From: JAKJGV01 sp964617565
GTDB lineage: Bacteria; Verrucomicrobiota; Kiritimatiellia; CAIQIC01; JAGNIJ01
Length of the DNA: 38,987 nt
Direction of reading: 5' to 3'
Assembly (NCBI GenBank): GCA_964617565.1
Contig: CAZTYH010000023.1
Coordinates: forward strand, 1-38,987
The position numbers and the translations under genes are program-made. Below are positions 15,140 through 23,338 of this stretch, in pieces. Under the pieces are notes generated by a model, which saw only the letters and a program-made list of their open reading frames with translations, did no database searches and was not told the origin of the DNA. Every line of letters starts with the position of its first letter. Positions within the stretch are counted from its first letter, which is position 1.

Positions 15140-15763
15140 TTAGCGACGGACTTTACGGCGCAGATAGTTCAGGCCAAGGAACCCGATGCCGAGCAACGAC
15201 AGCGTCGCCGGCTCGGGAATAACCTGCGTCATGGAGGCATCGTCAAACGAAACGCGGCCAGCCCATGTCCCACTGTTCTCCGTGCCGATGGTGAAGTTTA
15301 CTGATTCAGCGCCGACAGGAGCTATCGCGGACCCGGTTACTTGTCTCCATTGATCCAAGGTGCCGCCACCGACAATAGTTCCGATCACGGAACGGCCGAT
15401 TTCACCAACTCCATCCCGCCATTCCGCCCGGAGTTCCAAATAAGACTCGGTCCCCAGCGCCTCGCCGCTGTCATCGAATGCCCAGACGCTGAAGTTATAC
15501 TCAAGACCCGCGGAAACGGCGATGTTCTGGGCCATATACGATCCTGTGCCCCAACGACGAATGGACCAGTCGCCATCGTGAACTTCATTATTAGCCCACC
15601 ATCCGTCCGCCGACGAAAAGAACCAACCCGTAATGCTCGCATCACCCAATCCGCCGCCTTGTCCAGTGCCTAACTCAAAGCTCGGATTCGTCAACAGATT
15701 CGCTGACGCCAAGCTTGCAATCCCCATGATTGCTATCATGCTAACCAATACTCTCAACTTCAT
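15140..15763 (-). CDS. PEP-CTERM sorting-domain protein
   Basis: The 207-residue exported protein begins with a signal peptide (MKLRVLVSMIAIMGIASLAS) and ends with a canonical PEP-CTERM signal: VIPEPATLSLLGIGFLGLNY then LRRKVRR. This tail is recognised by an exosortase, which processes it at the inner membrane during export or surface attachment. The body (NLLTNPSFELG at its start, GRVSFDDASM at its end) resembles the beta-sandwich, carbohydrate-binding-like domain common in such proteins. The ATG at 15763 follows AGGAGG. No exosortase is in the window. It is a single-gene unit, with a terminator downstream and a symmetric site around its promoter upstream. Confidence 0.92.
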   Translation of the reverse strand: MKLRVLVSMIAIMGIASLASANLLTNPSFELGTGQGGGLGDASITGWFFSSADGWWANNEVHDGDWSIRRWGTGSYMAQNIAVSAGLEYNFSVWAFDDSGEALGTESYLELRAEWRDGVGEIGRSVIGTIVGGGTLDQWRQVTGSAIAPVGAESVNFTIGTENSGTWAGRVSFDDASMTQVIPEPATLSLLGIGFLGLNYLRRKVRR

Positions 15764-15859
15764 GACCTTCCTCCTGCTTTGTCCTGTCGAGCGCCGGACA
15801 AACGCGCAATTCTCAACACTTTCCTCGACTTTCCACACCAATCTGCCTACGCCTGATTT

Positions 15860-15912
15860 TGATGTTCACGCTAAACAATTATTACATTTAAAACGGATTA
15901 ACGTGAACATCA
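15860..15912. promoter_or_regulatory. symmetric operator-like site embracing a promoter for the PEP-CTERM gene
   Basis: TGATGTTCACGCTAA (15860-15874) and TTAACGTGAACATCA (15898-15912) are 15-bp inverted arms with one mismatch and a 23-bp AT-rich spacer. On the minus strand a -35-like TTCACG (15907-15902) lies in one arm, and an AATAAT -10 (15883-15878, preceded by TG) lies between the arms with 18-bp spacing. The rest of 15764-16130 is AT-rich with no convincing gene. Confidence 0.55.
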
Positions 15913-16130
15913 TGCCATACACATTACCTGAGAGCGGTTGCAGTGTCAAATATAAATGGTCAGATTGTTCATTTTCGCAAGTTTCGATGGTTAACCGGTT
16001 TAGGAAGCACGGTTTTCCTTATCGCTGGCGCTGCGCTAGTAACGATTACGGGATGCGCAGACTGTTTCTCCGACGAATATGCTTTTGCTCCATTGACAGA
16101 AGCGCGCCGCTTTTTCAGATTACTTGGTCA

Positions 16131-16799
16131 ATGGAGTTCTTCAACGAGTATCAATTATCGCAAAGAGCAGCGCGTGGGCATTTTCAACTCACTCAGCGAC
16201 TCGGCATGGCTCCACTCGCGATATCATTGATTATGATGTTCGCTCACCGTGGCTTCCCTGCCCCGGGACTTTGGGCGGCACTTGGCCTTTCCGTCGGACT
16301 TCAACTTCTGCTGACCGGGTGTCACGGCATTTGCTTTGCACGGGACATTCAGACCCGCGCGGCCACGTATCTCGCACTCACTTCGGATGGATGGTTCCCC
16401 CTTTTCCTCTTCAGCATCCAGACTGGCTTCATGTTCGTGTCCATGGGCTTGATCTGGTTCACGCTCCTGGAGTTGGGTTTTCCCACCACGACCTGGTTGC
16501 AGCTCAATCTCGCGACCTTCCTTCTTACGATTCCCGCCTGCCGTATTCTTGCGGACATCGCCCGAAGCACGGCTTCCATTCGATGGACAGCTGCCGCCGA
16601 AGCATGCCGTTACCTGTCCCTCGTGCTGGCCGCCATATGGATCGCAGGAACTCTGATGCTTTTCATGGCGCCGCCGGACAAACCCATCCCGCCCGACAAA
16701 TACATCTTTGCCATCATTCTATGGCTGTTGGTCGCCTTGCTCGCGCTGACCTGCGTGATGTTATTTGTGGATCACTTGCTGCACGCCGAAAAGGAATAA
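16131..16799 (+). CDS. multi-pass membrane protein of unknown function
   Basis: The 222-residue protein has about six hydrophobic helices: APLAISLIMMFAH, LWAALGLSVGLQLLLTG, LFLFSIQTGFMFVSMGLIWF, LATFLLTIPACRILA, LSLVLAAIWIAGTLMLFM and FAIILWLLVALLALTCVMLF. I do not recognise the family. The ATG at 16131 is chosen because the sequence from there looks protein-like, while upstream residues in the frame do not. The ribosome site is weak, so the start is uncertain. It converges on nadB with only two bases between the stop codons. Confidence 0.6.
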   Translation: MEFFNEYQLSQRAARGHFQLTQRLGMAPLAISLIMMFAHRGFPAPGLWAALGLSVGLQLLLTGCHGICFARDIQTRAATYLALTSDGWFPLFLFSIQTGFMFVSMGLIWFTLLELGFPTTTWLQLNLATFLLTIPACRILADIARSTASIRWTAAAEACRYLSLVLAAIWIAGTLMLFMAPPDKPIPPDKYIFAIILWLLVALLALTCVMLFVDHLLHAEKE

Positions 16800-16801
16800 C
16801 T

Positions 16802-18430
16802 TCAATCCGGACCGAGATGCACGGAACCGCCGGGTGGATCGAGCAGTCGTGTTTCGCGGGGCAAGGACTCGTCCACGTAAGGATAATCCAGCGTGTAATG
16901 AAGCCCACGGCTCTCCTTGCGAAGCAACGCGCAGCGAATCACCAGCGAGGCAACATCCGCAATATTACGCAGTTCGAGAACGTCGTCCGTCACGAGATAA
17001 TCCAGGTAATATTGCCGTATCTCCGCGCGCAGATTCCGGATGCGCCGCCACGCCCGTTCAAGCCGCTTGTTGGTGCGTACAATACCTACATAGTCCCACA
17101 TGCACATGCGCACTTCGTTCCAGTTGTGCTCGACCACCACGGCCTCATCGCTGGGCACGGCATCTCCTGAAATCCAGGGCGGAATTGCAACGTCATTCGC
17201 CGAATCCTTGGCAATGCCAGACCTGGCTACGGCCTCCGCCGCGCGATACGCGCAGCTCAGGGCTTCCAGCAGCGAATTGCTTGCAAGGCGATTCGCGCCG
17301 TGCAGGCCTGTGCATGCCACCTCCCCCACAGCATACAGGCCGGGCAGCGCGGTCGTCCCATCCACTTCTGCTTCCACGCCCCCGCAAAAATAATGCGCGG
17401 CGGGTACAACGGGAATCAGGTCTTCCGCCATGTTGAAGCCGTATTTCAGGCAGGCGGCAAAAATATTCGGAAACCGCTTCTTTAAAAACCGGGCCGGATG
17501 CCCCGTGGCATCGAGATAGACACAACGGTCGCCCCGGGTTTTGATTTCATAGTCTATCGCGCGGGCCACCACGTCACGCGGCGCCAGTGAGCCGCGCTTG
17601 TCATAGCGCTCCATGAACGCCTCGCCTGCCGCATTGACCAGCACCGCGCCCTCCCCCCGCACGGCTTCGCTGATCAGAAAGGACTTGGCTTCGGGATGGT
17701 AGAGACACGTCGGGTGAAATTGCACAAATTCCATGTTCTTGATCGGCAACCCAGCCCGCCACGCCATCGCTATGCCGTCGCCGGTCGCAATATCCGGATT
17801 GCTGGTATAAAGATAGACCTTGCCCGCACCGCCGGTCGCAAGAATGGTGTGGGCTGCCCGCACCGCCATGATGTCTCCGGTGTTCCGATCCAGGAAGTAT
17901 GCGCCGATGCACCGGCTCGGACCCGGACGGCGCAGCCATCCCGTGGTCACCAGGTCAATCGCCATGAAATTCGGCCGCAACTCAACCTGGGGATCTTCCC
18001 CCACGCGCTGCAGCAGCACGTTAATGACTTCGCGGCCGGTGAAGTCGCCGGAATGCAGCACGCGGCGATGGGAATGACCGCCTTCGCGGCCAAGGTCATA
18101 CTCCTCGCCATGTCCCGCGCGCCGTTCGAACATGACGCCCAGTTCTTCGAGATCATGAATACGCGCGGGACCGGAAGAAACGATTTCTCGCACCGCGCGT
18201 TCGTTGCAGACCCCCGTCCCGGTGTCCAGTGTATCGTGCACGTGTTTGTCTATGGAGTCCTTCGGATCGGTAACGGAAGCGATACCGCCTTGAGCCCAAC
18301 TGGTACTGCTGTCGGAGGGGTCCCGCTTGCTGGCAATCAACACGCGCCCGTGCTTGCGGAGATAGAGCGCGGACATCAACCCCGCAAGTCCGCTACCGAT
18401 GACCAGGTAATCACATTCGATGATAGTCAT
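16802..18430 (-). CDS. nadB: L-aspartate oxidase
   Basis: NadB oxidises L-aspartate to iminoaspartate, the first step of NAD synthesis in most bacteria. The 542-residue flavoprotein has the N-terminal FAD-binding motif YLVIGSGLAGLMSALYL. It also has STSWAQGGIASV, the substrate-site region GREGGHSHRRVLHSGDFTGR and SEAVRGEGAVLVN, the second FAD contact ANRLASNSLLEAL, and the helical C-terminal domain. The length equals the family's. The start at 18430 has only a weak AGGCTGA upstream. nadA and nadC are not in the window; the gene diverges from the radical-SAM-like gene. Confidence 0.96.
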   Translation of the reverse strand: MTIIECDYLVIGSGLAGLMSALYLRKHGRVLIASKRDPSDSSTSWAQGGIASVTDPKDSIDKHVHDTLDTGTGVCNERAVREIVSSGPARIHDLEELGVMFERRAGHGEEYDLGREGGHSHRRVLHSGDFTGREVINVLLQRVGEDPQVELRPNFMAIDLVTTGWLRRPGPSRCIGAYFLDRNTGDIMAVRAAHTILATGGAGKVYLYTSNPDIATGDGIAMAWRAGLPIKNMEFVQFHPTCLYHPEAKSFLISEAVRGEGAVLVNAAGEAFMERYDKRGSLAPRDVVARAIDYEIKTRGDRCVYLDATGHPARFLKKRFPNIFAACLKYGFNMAEDLIPVVPAAHYFCGGVEAEVDGTTALPGLYAVGEVACTGLHGANRLASNSLLEALSCAYRAAEAVARSGIAKDSANDVAIPPWISGDAVPSDEAVVVEHNWNEVRMCMWDYVGIVRTNKRLERAWRRIRNLRAEIRQYYLDYLVTDDVLELRNIADVASLVIRCALLRKESRGLHYTLDYPYVDESLPRETRLLDPPGGSVHLGPD

Positions 18431-18513
18431 TTCAGCCTGTACGCAAATTCAGCATGACGGTACGATATATCCTAGTCATTGGCCGTTTCTGAAGAAAGAA
18501 GAATAGCGCATTT

Positions 18514-19929
18514 ATGAGAGTTCTGCTGATACAACCGCCTTCCGGGCGCCCCGAGGCCCCCGTGGTGGAGCCGTCCTCGGCAAGACCGCTCTCTTCTCCG
18601 TGGCCTTTATTGTGCCTTCGCGCTTTTCTCCTGCAGCGCACCAGGCACCTTTGCACACTTGTTGACTGCCGCCTGTTCAGCTTGCTGGAACAGGAACTGG
18701 TGGAGGCCGTACGCTTCTCGATGTCGGATGTGGCGGTCGTGAACACACAGACCGCCGGGCTCGGTGAAGCCGCCGCGATCTTTGACATACTCAAGCGCCG
18801 GTTCCCCGATATCGTCACGGTCGCCTGCGGTGAATACCCTTCCCAATTTCCCGAGCACGCCGCGTCTCTGCCGCGAACGGATTTCGCGCTGTCCGGCGAT
18901 CCCGAACCCATACTGCGGGATCTGCTCGACCGGCTCGACACGCCTCAGCGGCTCTCGAAAGTTCCGGGATTGGGCTTGACCGGGCAACCCGCGAAAGAAG
19001 CTTACTGGCTCTCAGACCTCCGCTCTCTTTCGCTGCCGGATTGGGAGGGCGTCTTCTGGAATGCCTACAAACCTGATGAGAACGAAAGCTGCAAGGTGGT
19101 GACTCGGCTTTCGCGAGGCCATACACGGTATCCCGCGGACCGTGCTTTCGGCGGCTATCGGGAACCACTAAGAATCTGGCCCATGGAACGGTTCGCCTCG
19201 GCCATGCAGAAATGCCCGCCCCATGGAATCGGTGAAGTGCTTCTTGACGACCCGCCCGGCTTCTGGACCCCCGAACGATTGCAACGCTGGTGCAGAACGC
19301 TGACCTCCATTCGAAATGTCCAGCCGTGGGCGTTGCGCCTGTTGCCGACCCATCTGACGGACGATACGCTGCTCCTGCTCGCGCAGAGTTTGTGTCGGCG
19401 CGTCGAGTTCCTGTTTCCCTCATGCGATCCCGATCTGCTGCGGCGGCACGGATGCGTGATCGGCGCGAAGGATCTGGCCTCCACGTTAAGCATGCTGGAG
19501 GAGCGAGGAATCGCGGTGCACCTCCGGTTCTGGATGGGCGGGCCGGAAGAATCAACGGGGGAAACAAGCCGCGTACTGCACACGATTCGCCAGCTGGCAT
19601 GCCGCTCCTACTCGCTTGAAGCATTCCCGCTGCAGCTCGACGCACCGGTATGCGAAGAAAACGGCAGCTCCATTTCCGGCCTGCTCGAAGAGTGGCTGCG
19701 GTGGACCGTTGACCCATGGATGCTCGAACGACCATCCACCTTGTGGGGTGGCCGTGAAAGTGCTGTCGCTCTTGCCGACGCCTTCACGCATATAGAACGA
19801 TCCGTCCGACGAAGCCCTCTTCGATTACTCAGAACGGCTTGGACCAGTCTGCGAGGGCGGAACTGGATTTCCTACATGGAAGAACGCGCAGTCGGCCTCT
19901 TCACCACCCCGCCGAACAAATCCGAATAG
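18514..19929 (+). CDS. B12-binding/radical-SAM-like protein lacking the iron-sulfur cysteines
   Basis: The first 140 or so residues look like the Rossmann B12-binding domain of B12-dependent radical SAM proteins (MRVLLIQPPSG, later VAVVNTQTAGLGEAAAIFDI, and DFALSGDPEPILRDLLD). The proline-rich linker SLPDWEGV is also typical. The radical SAM domain should then open with a CxxxCxxC cluster motif after a Ser-Arg-Gly. Here SRGHTRYPADRAFGGYREPL has His203, Pro207 and Arg210 in exactly those places. Later barrel-like features (GIGEVLLDDPPGF, GIAVHLRFWMGGPEES) are kept, and the 471-codon frame is intact. I infer a protein that cannot bind the catalytic cluster in the usual way. The substrate is unknown. 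Confidence 0.65.
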   Translation: MRVLLIQPPSGRPEAPVVEPSSARPLSSPWPLLCLRAFLLQRTRHLCTLVDCRLFSLLEQELVEAVRFSMSDVAVVNTQTAGLGEAAAIFDILKRRFPDIVTVACGEYPSQFPEHAASLPRTDFALSGDPEPILRDLLDRLDTPQRLSKVPGLGLTGQPAKEAYWLSDLRSLSLPDWEGVFWNAYKPDENESCKVVTRLSRGHTRYPADRAFGGYREPLRIWPMERFASAMQKCPPHGIGEVLLDDPPGFWTPERLQRWCRTLTSIRNVQPWALRLLPTHLTDDTLLLLAQSLCRRVEFLFPSCDPDLLRRHGCVIGAKDLASTLSMLEERGIAVHLRFWMGGPEESTGETSRVLHTIRQLACRSYSLEAFPLQLDAPVCEENGSSISGLLEEWLRWTVDPWMLERPSTLWGGRESAVALADAFTHIERSVRRSPLRLLRTAWTSLRGRNWISYMEERAVGLFTTPPNKSE

Positions 19930-19942
19930 GGCCAATCCGCTT

Positions 19943-21856
19943 CTATCGTTCGAAGTACGTATATCCCCGGAGCCCCGTCTCATACGCGTCCATGATTCGG
20001 CGTCGGTCCTCCGGCGTGATGCGCTGGCAACGCACGGCCTGCTCCGCCATGCGACGAACCCGGTCCAGCATTTCCTGCGGTGTATACTCGACATAGGTCA
20101 GAACATCAGCCACCGTGTCGCCGGCGATTTCGTGCGTGAATTCGGCCTTTCCATCCTGATCGAGCTTGATACTGACCACGTTGGTGTCTCCCAGCAGATT
20201 GTGCAGATCGCCAAGTGTTTCCTGGTATGCGCCCACGAGAAATACGCCGAGGATATATTCGCTTCCGTTCAACTCGTGGACGGGCAACGTCGGCTTGACG
20301 TCGTGCAAGTCAATGAACCGCTGGATCTTTCCGTCGCAATCACAGGTGATATCTGAAAGGGTAGCCTGCCGTGTCGGCCGCTCCATCAGCCGGTGAATCG
20401 GCATAATGGGAAAGAGCTGCTGGATCGCCCAGACGTCAGGCAACGACTGGAAAACGCTGAAATTCCCGTAGTACACATCGGAGATCGCGGCCTGCAATCC
20501 TTCCAATTCGTCCGGCACGTACTTCCGGTCCCGCACCTCTTCGGCAATCCGGCTGATGATGTGCCAGAAAACCCGCTCCGCCAGCGCCCGCTGGCGTAAT
20601 GAGATAGCCCCCATTTCGTGAAGCGCGCGTATCTCGTCCCGGTAATACACCGCGTCGTGATAGCACTCCTGGAAGTTCTTGCTCGAGAGCGCTTTGCTTG
20701 CGTCCACCAGATGCTTCAGTTGTTCCGGCGCATCCGTCCCCAGATCCTCCGGAAAACCATGCGATTCGAATCGCGTCGCATCCAGGATATTGAACAACAA
20801 CACGGAGTGATGCGCGACGGTCGCGCGGCCTGATTCACTCACCAGGATCGGGTGCGGCACGCCCGCCTCGTTGCAGACCTTGATGATCACTTCCACAAGG
20901 TCCACCGCATATTCATCAATAGCGTAATTGCTGCTGCTCGCAAAATTCGTATGCGATCCGTCATAGTCAACGGCCAATCCGCCGCCCACATTCAGGATGC
21001 CCATCGCGGCGCCTTCCGTCACGAGGTCCACGTAGACGCGGCACGCTTCCGATGCCGCTGCTCGTATGCTTCGGATGTTCGGGATCTGCGAGCCGACGTG
21101 ATAGTGAAGCATCTGCAGACAATCCAGCATCCCTTCCTTGCGCAGACAATCCACCACGTCAATGATCTGCGAGGGGTTTAACCCGAACATGCTCCGATCG
21201 CCGCCGGACTCCGTCCAATGCCCGCCCGCGCGCGCTGCGAGTTTTGCGCGCAATCCCAGGCGGGGACGCACGCCCAGATGCTTCGCCCGCTCAAGCACCA
21301 ACGACAGTTCGGTGGACATTTCCAGCACGATGATGGTTTGAATCCCCATCTTCAGCGCAAGCAGAGCAATATCAACAAACTCTTCGTCCTTGTAGCCATT
21401 GCAGACCACGAACGATTCGGTGTCATTGACATACGCCAGCGCGGCAATGAGTTCCGCCTTGCTGCCCGCTTCCATCCCGTGATGAAAACGACGTCCGCAA
21501 GCCATCACTTCCTCGACGACCTGCTGCTGCTGGTTCACCTTGATCGGATAGACGCCCCGGTAGAAGGACTGGTAATTCGCTTCGCGCATGGCCTTCGCAA
21601 AGCAGTTGTTCAGAAGTTCCACGCGGGAGTCGAGAATGTCGCCGAATCGAAGAAGCACCGGCAGATCCATGCCACGCGCCTTCAACCCGCTGACGATTTC
21701 CATGAGGCTGATCCTGGCCTCGCCGGCCATTCCTTTAGGACGCACGACAACTTCGCCCTCCGGCGAAAGATCGAAATAGCCCGCACCCCAGTTGCGGACC
21801 CCATAGGTGTCCATCGCGTCATCGAGCGTCCAACGCGCCAACGCTTCCTGCTTCAT
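19943..21856 (-). CDS. speA: biosynthetic arginine decarboxylase
   Basis: SpeA converts arginine to agmatine, the entry to putrescine synthesis. The 637-residue PLP enzyme (fold type III) has the cofactor lysine (Lys106) in GVYPIKVNQQQQVVEEV. It also has HYHVGSQIPNIR, the phosphate-binding GGGLAVDYDGS and the C-terminal SESGRATVAHHSVLLF. The length is close to E. coli SpeA (658). The ATG at 21856 (MKQEALARWTLDDAMDTYGV) follows AGGAG by ten bases. Residues in the longer reading upstream do not resemble the family. No speB is visible nearby. Confidence 0.96.
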   Translation of the reverse strand: MKQEALARWTLDDAMDTYGVRNWGAGYFDLSPEGEVVVRPKGMAGEARISLMEIVSGLKARGMDLPVLLRFGDILDSRVELLNNCFAKAMREANYQSFYRGVYPIKVNQQQQVVEEVMACGRRFHHGMEAGSKAELIAALAYVNDTESFVVCNGYKDEEFVDIALLALKMGIQTIIVLEMSTELSLVLERAKHLGVRPRLGLRAKLAARAGGHWTESGGDRSMFGLNPSQIIDVVDCLRKEGMLDCLQMLHYHVGSQIPNIRSIRAAASEACRVYVDLVTEGAAMGILNVGGGLAVDYDGSHTNFASSSNYAIDEYAVDLVEVIIKVCNEAGVPHPILVSESGRATVAHHSVLLFNILDATRFESHGFPEDLGTDAPEQLKHLVDASKALSSKNFQECYHDAVYYRDEIRALHEMGAISLRQRALAERVFWHIISRIAEEVRDRKYVPDELEGLQAAISDVYYGNFSVFQSLPDVWAIQQLFPIMPIHRLMERPTRQATLSDITCDCDGKIQRFIDLHDVKPTLPVHELNGSEYILGVFLVGAYQETLGDLHNLLGDTNVVSIKLDQDGKAEFTHEIAGDTVADVLTYVEYTPQEMLDRVRRMAEQAVRCQRITPEDRRRIMDAYETGLRGYTYFER

Positions 21857-21986
21857 GTGACGACATCTCCTGCAAACCTGCTTCGAACAGATACTCCCAC
21901 CGGCATAATCCAATGCGACGGAATACTAGGGCTTCCATGGGGAAATGCAATCGCGCGTTACGTTCCTTCGCTTTTTTAGCAATCGC

Positions 21987-22295
21987 TCAATTACCGGCCC
22001 TGATCCGATCCTTGTCGTCCTCGCCGCGCCGTCGAATGCGGGCAATCTCATCTCTCTTCTGTTCCTCAATCTTCGCGATCTCCTCCGCGTCGCCCTTCGC
22101 ACGCGCAACGGCCAGCGCCTGCGCCATCATGATTTCCGTCTCCGCCACCTTGGCCTGTACCCCACGCTCCACTTCCGCCAGCGCCTGCTTCTGCTCGGCA
22201 TTCAAGGCGGCACCCCCTCCCGCCCTCTGCCCCATTCGCTCCAACGCCAGATCCAGCGCGCTCTTCAACCCTTGTCCTTTTTTCTTTTCGCTCAT
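21987..22295 (-). CDS. small coiled-coil protein of unknown function
   Basis: The 102-residue protein is hydrophilic and almost entirely helical in pattern: MSEKKKGQGLKSALDLALER, then EQKQALAEVERGVQAKVAET and IEEQKRDEIARIRRRGEDD. The amphipathic heptads suggest a coiled coil. The ATG at 22295 is preceded by GGAGGATGATGT, a strong ribosome site, which with its compact frame supports a real gene. It lies between speA and fabI on the minus strand. I can assign no function. Confidence 0.75.
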   Translation of the reverse strand: MSEKKKGQGLKSALDLALERMGQRAGGGAALNAEQKQALAEVERGVQAKVAETEIMMAQALAVARAKGDAEEIAKIEEQKRDEIARIRRRGEDDKDRIRAGN

Positions 22296-22417
22296 ACATC
22301 ATCCTCCGGCCGTCATTTTGGCTGTCGTATTCCGATTCGCAAGCCTTACCCGCAAACCTTTTTGATTCCTGCCGACATTGCGCTATTGTTATAACCGAAC
22401 AAGCCCGGGAGGGATCT

Positions 22418-23272
22418 ATGATCGAACGCAATTCAACATACGTGGTAATGGGACTGCTCGACGCGGATTCGCTGGCCTTCGCAATCGGCCAGGAAATCGA
22501 GCGATGGGGCGGGAAAGTCATCTACACCGTTCAGAACGAGCGGCTGAAGAAGATATTTTTTGACCGGAGCGACCGGCTCTCGCAGGAGCAGAAAGATGCC
22601 CTCCGGTTTGAGTATTGTGACGTCACCGCAGACGAACAAGTGCGTGAACTTTTCGAACGAACCGGCCCCATCGCAGGCGTCGTACACTCCATCGCGTTCG
22701 CGAATCCGAAAACCTGCCTTGGTTCGGAATTTCATACGGATGCCTATGACGATCTGAAGCTCGCCTTTCATATCAGTTGCGTTTCGCTCGCCACAGTCGT
22801 TCGCTACGCGCAACCCAAAATGCAGCACGGCGGTTCAGTCGTAGCGCTGACCTTCGAATCCCGCTTCGCTTTCCCCTATTATAACTGGATGGGCGTCAAC
22901 AAGGCCGCGCTCGAGGCGCTCGTCCGTGCTCTCGCGCGCCGTCACGGCCGCGACATGGTTCGCGTGAATGCTGTGTCCGCCGGCCCCCTGACCACAAAAG
23001 CGGCCAAGGCGATTCCGCACTTTGCACATCTCGCGCGTACATGGCGCAAGGTGAGCCCCCTTCCGTGGGATGTGATCAACGACAAGACCGAAGTGGCCTA
23101 CATGGCTGCTTTCCTGCTCGGGCCTTATTCGAAAAAAATCACGGGCCAGGTGATTCATGTAGACGGCGGCGTTTCCATCGCGGGCGGCGACTTGTTGCCC
23201 TCAGAGCGCCCGCCCGGTCACGTGGACGAAACGCAGATCATTTTCACGAATCATCCGCCGACGATGAAGTGA
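22418..23272 (+). CDS. fabI: FabI-type enoyl-[acyl-carrier-protein] reductase
   Basis: FabI reduces the enoyl-ACP double bond in each fatty-acid elongation cycle. The 284-residue short-chain-dehydrogenase protein has VVHSIAFAN after the third strand and the FabI active-site pair Tyr155-x6-Lys162 in YYNWMGVNKAALEALVRALA. It also has RVNAVSAGPLTTKAAKAI and the C-terminal VIHVDGGVSIAGG. The nucleotide-binding loop (MGLLDADSLAFAIG) lacks the usual second glycine. About 20 extra residues follow the normal end. GGGAGGG precedes the ATG at 22418. It stands alone, convergent with the etf genes, so a related reductase role cannot be excluded. Confidence 0.88.
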   Translation: MIERNSTYVVMGLLDADSLAFAIGQEIERWGGKVIYTVQNERLKKIFFDRSDRLSQEQKDALRFEYCDVTADEQVRELFERTGPIAGVVHSIAFANPKTCLGSEFHTDAYDDLKLAFHISCVSLATVVRYAQPKMQHGGSVVALTFESRFAFPYYNWMGVNKAALEALVRALARRHGRDMVRVNAVSAGPLTTKAAKAIPHFAHLARTWRKVSPLPWDVINDKTEVAYMAAFLLGPYSKKITGQVIHVDGGVSIAGGDLLPSERPPGHVDETQIIFTNHPPTMK

Positions 23273-23285
23273 GGGAGGGTAACGA

Positions 23286-23324
23286 TTATCGGTTATCTGT
23301 TAACCGAGAACTGATAACCAATAA
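23286..23324. repeat. hairpin of GGTTATC-type repeats between fabI and etfA
   Basis: TTATCGGTTATCTGTT and AACTGATAACCAATAA are 16-bp inverted arms with two mismatches and a 7-base loop. The arms themselves are built from diverged 7-8 bp units (GGTTATC/GATAACC). The element starts 13 bases after the fabI stop and ends 14 bases before the etfA stop, so it could separate these convergent genes. There is no clear T-run. Confidence 0.7.
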
Positions 23325-23338
23325 CTGTTAACGGCCCC

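Noticed and set aside
15943..16230. A GTG-started 95-residue frame with a hydrophobic stretch and lipobox-like ITGC.
   Set aside because: The ribosome site is weak, it overlaps the better-supported membrane protein gene by 100 bases, and its C-terminal half is only another frame of that gene. A tiny lipoprotein remains possible but is not supported.
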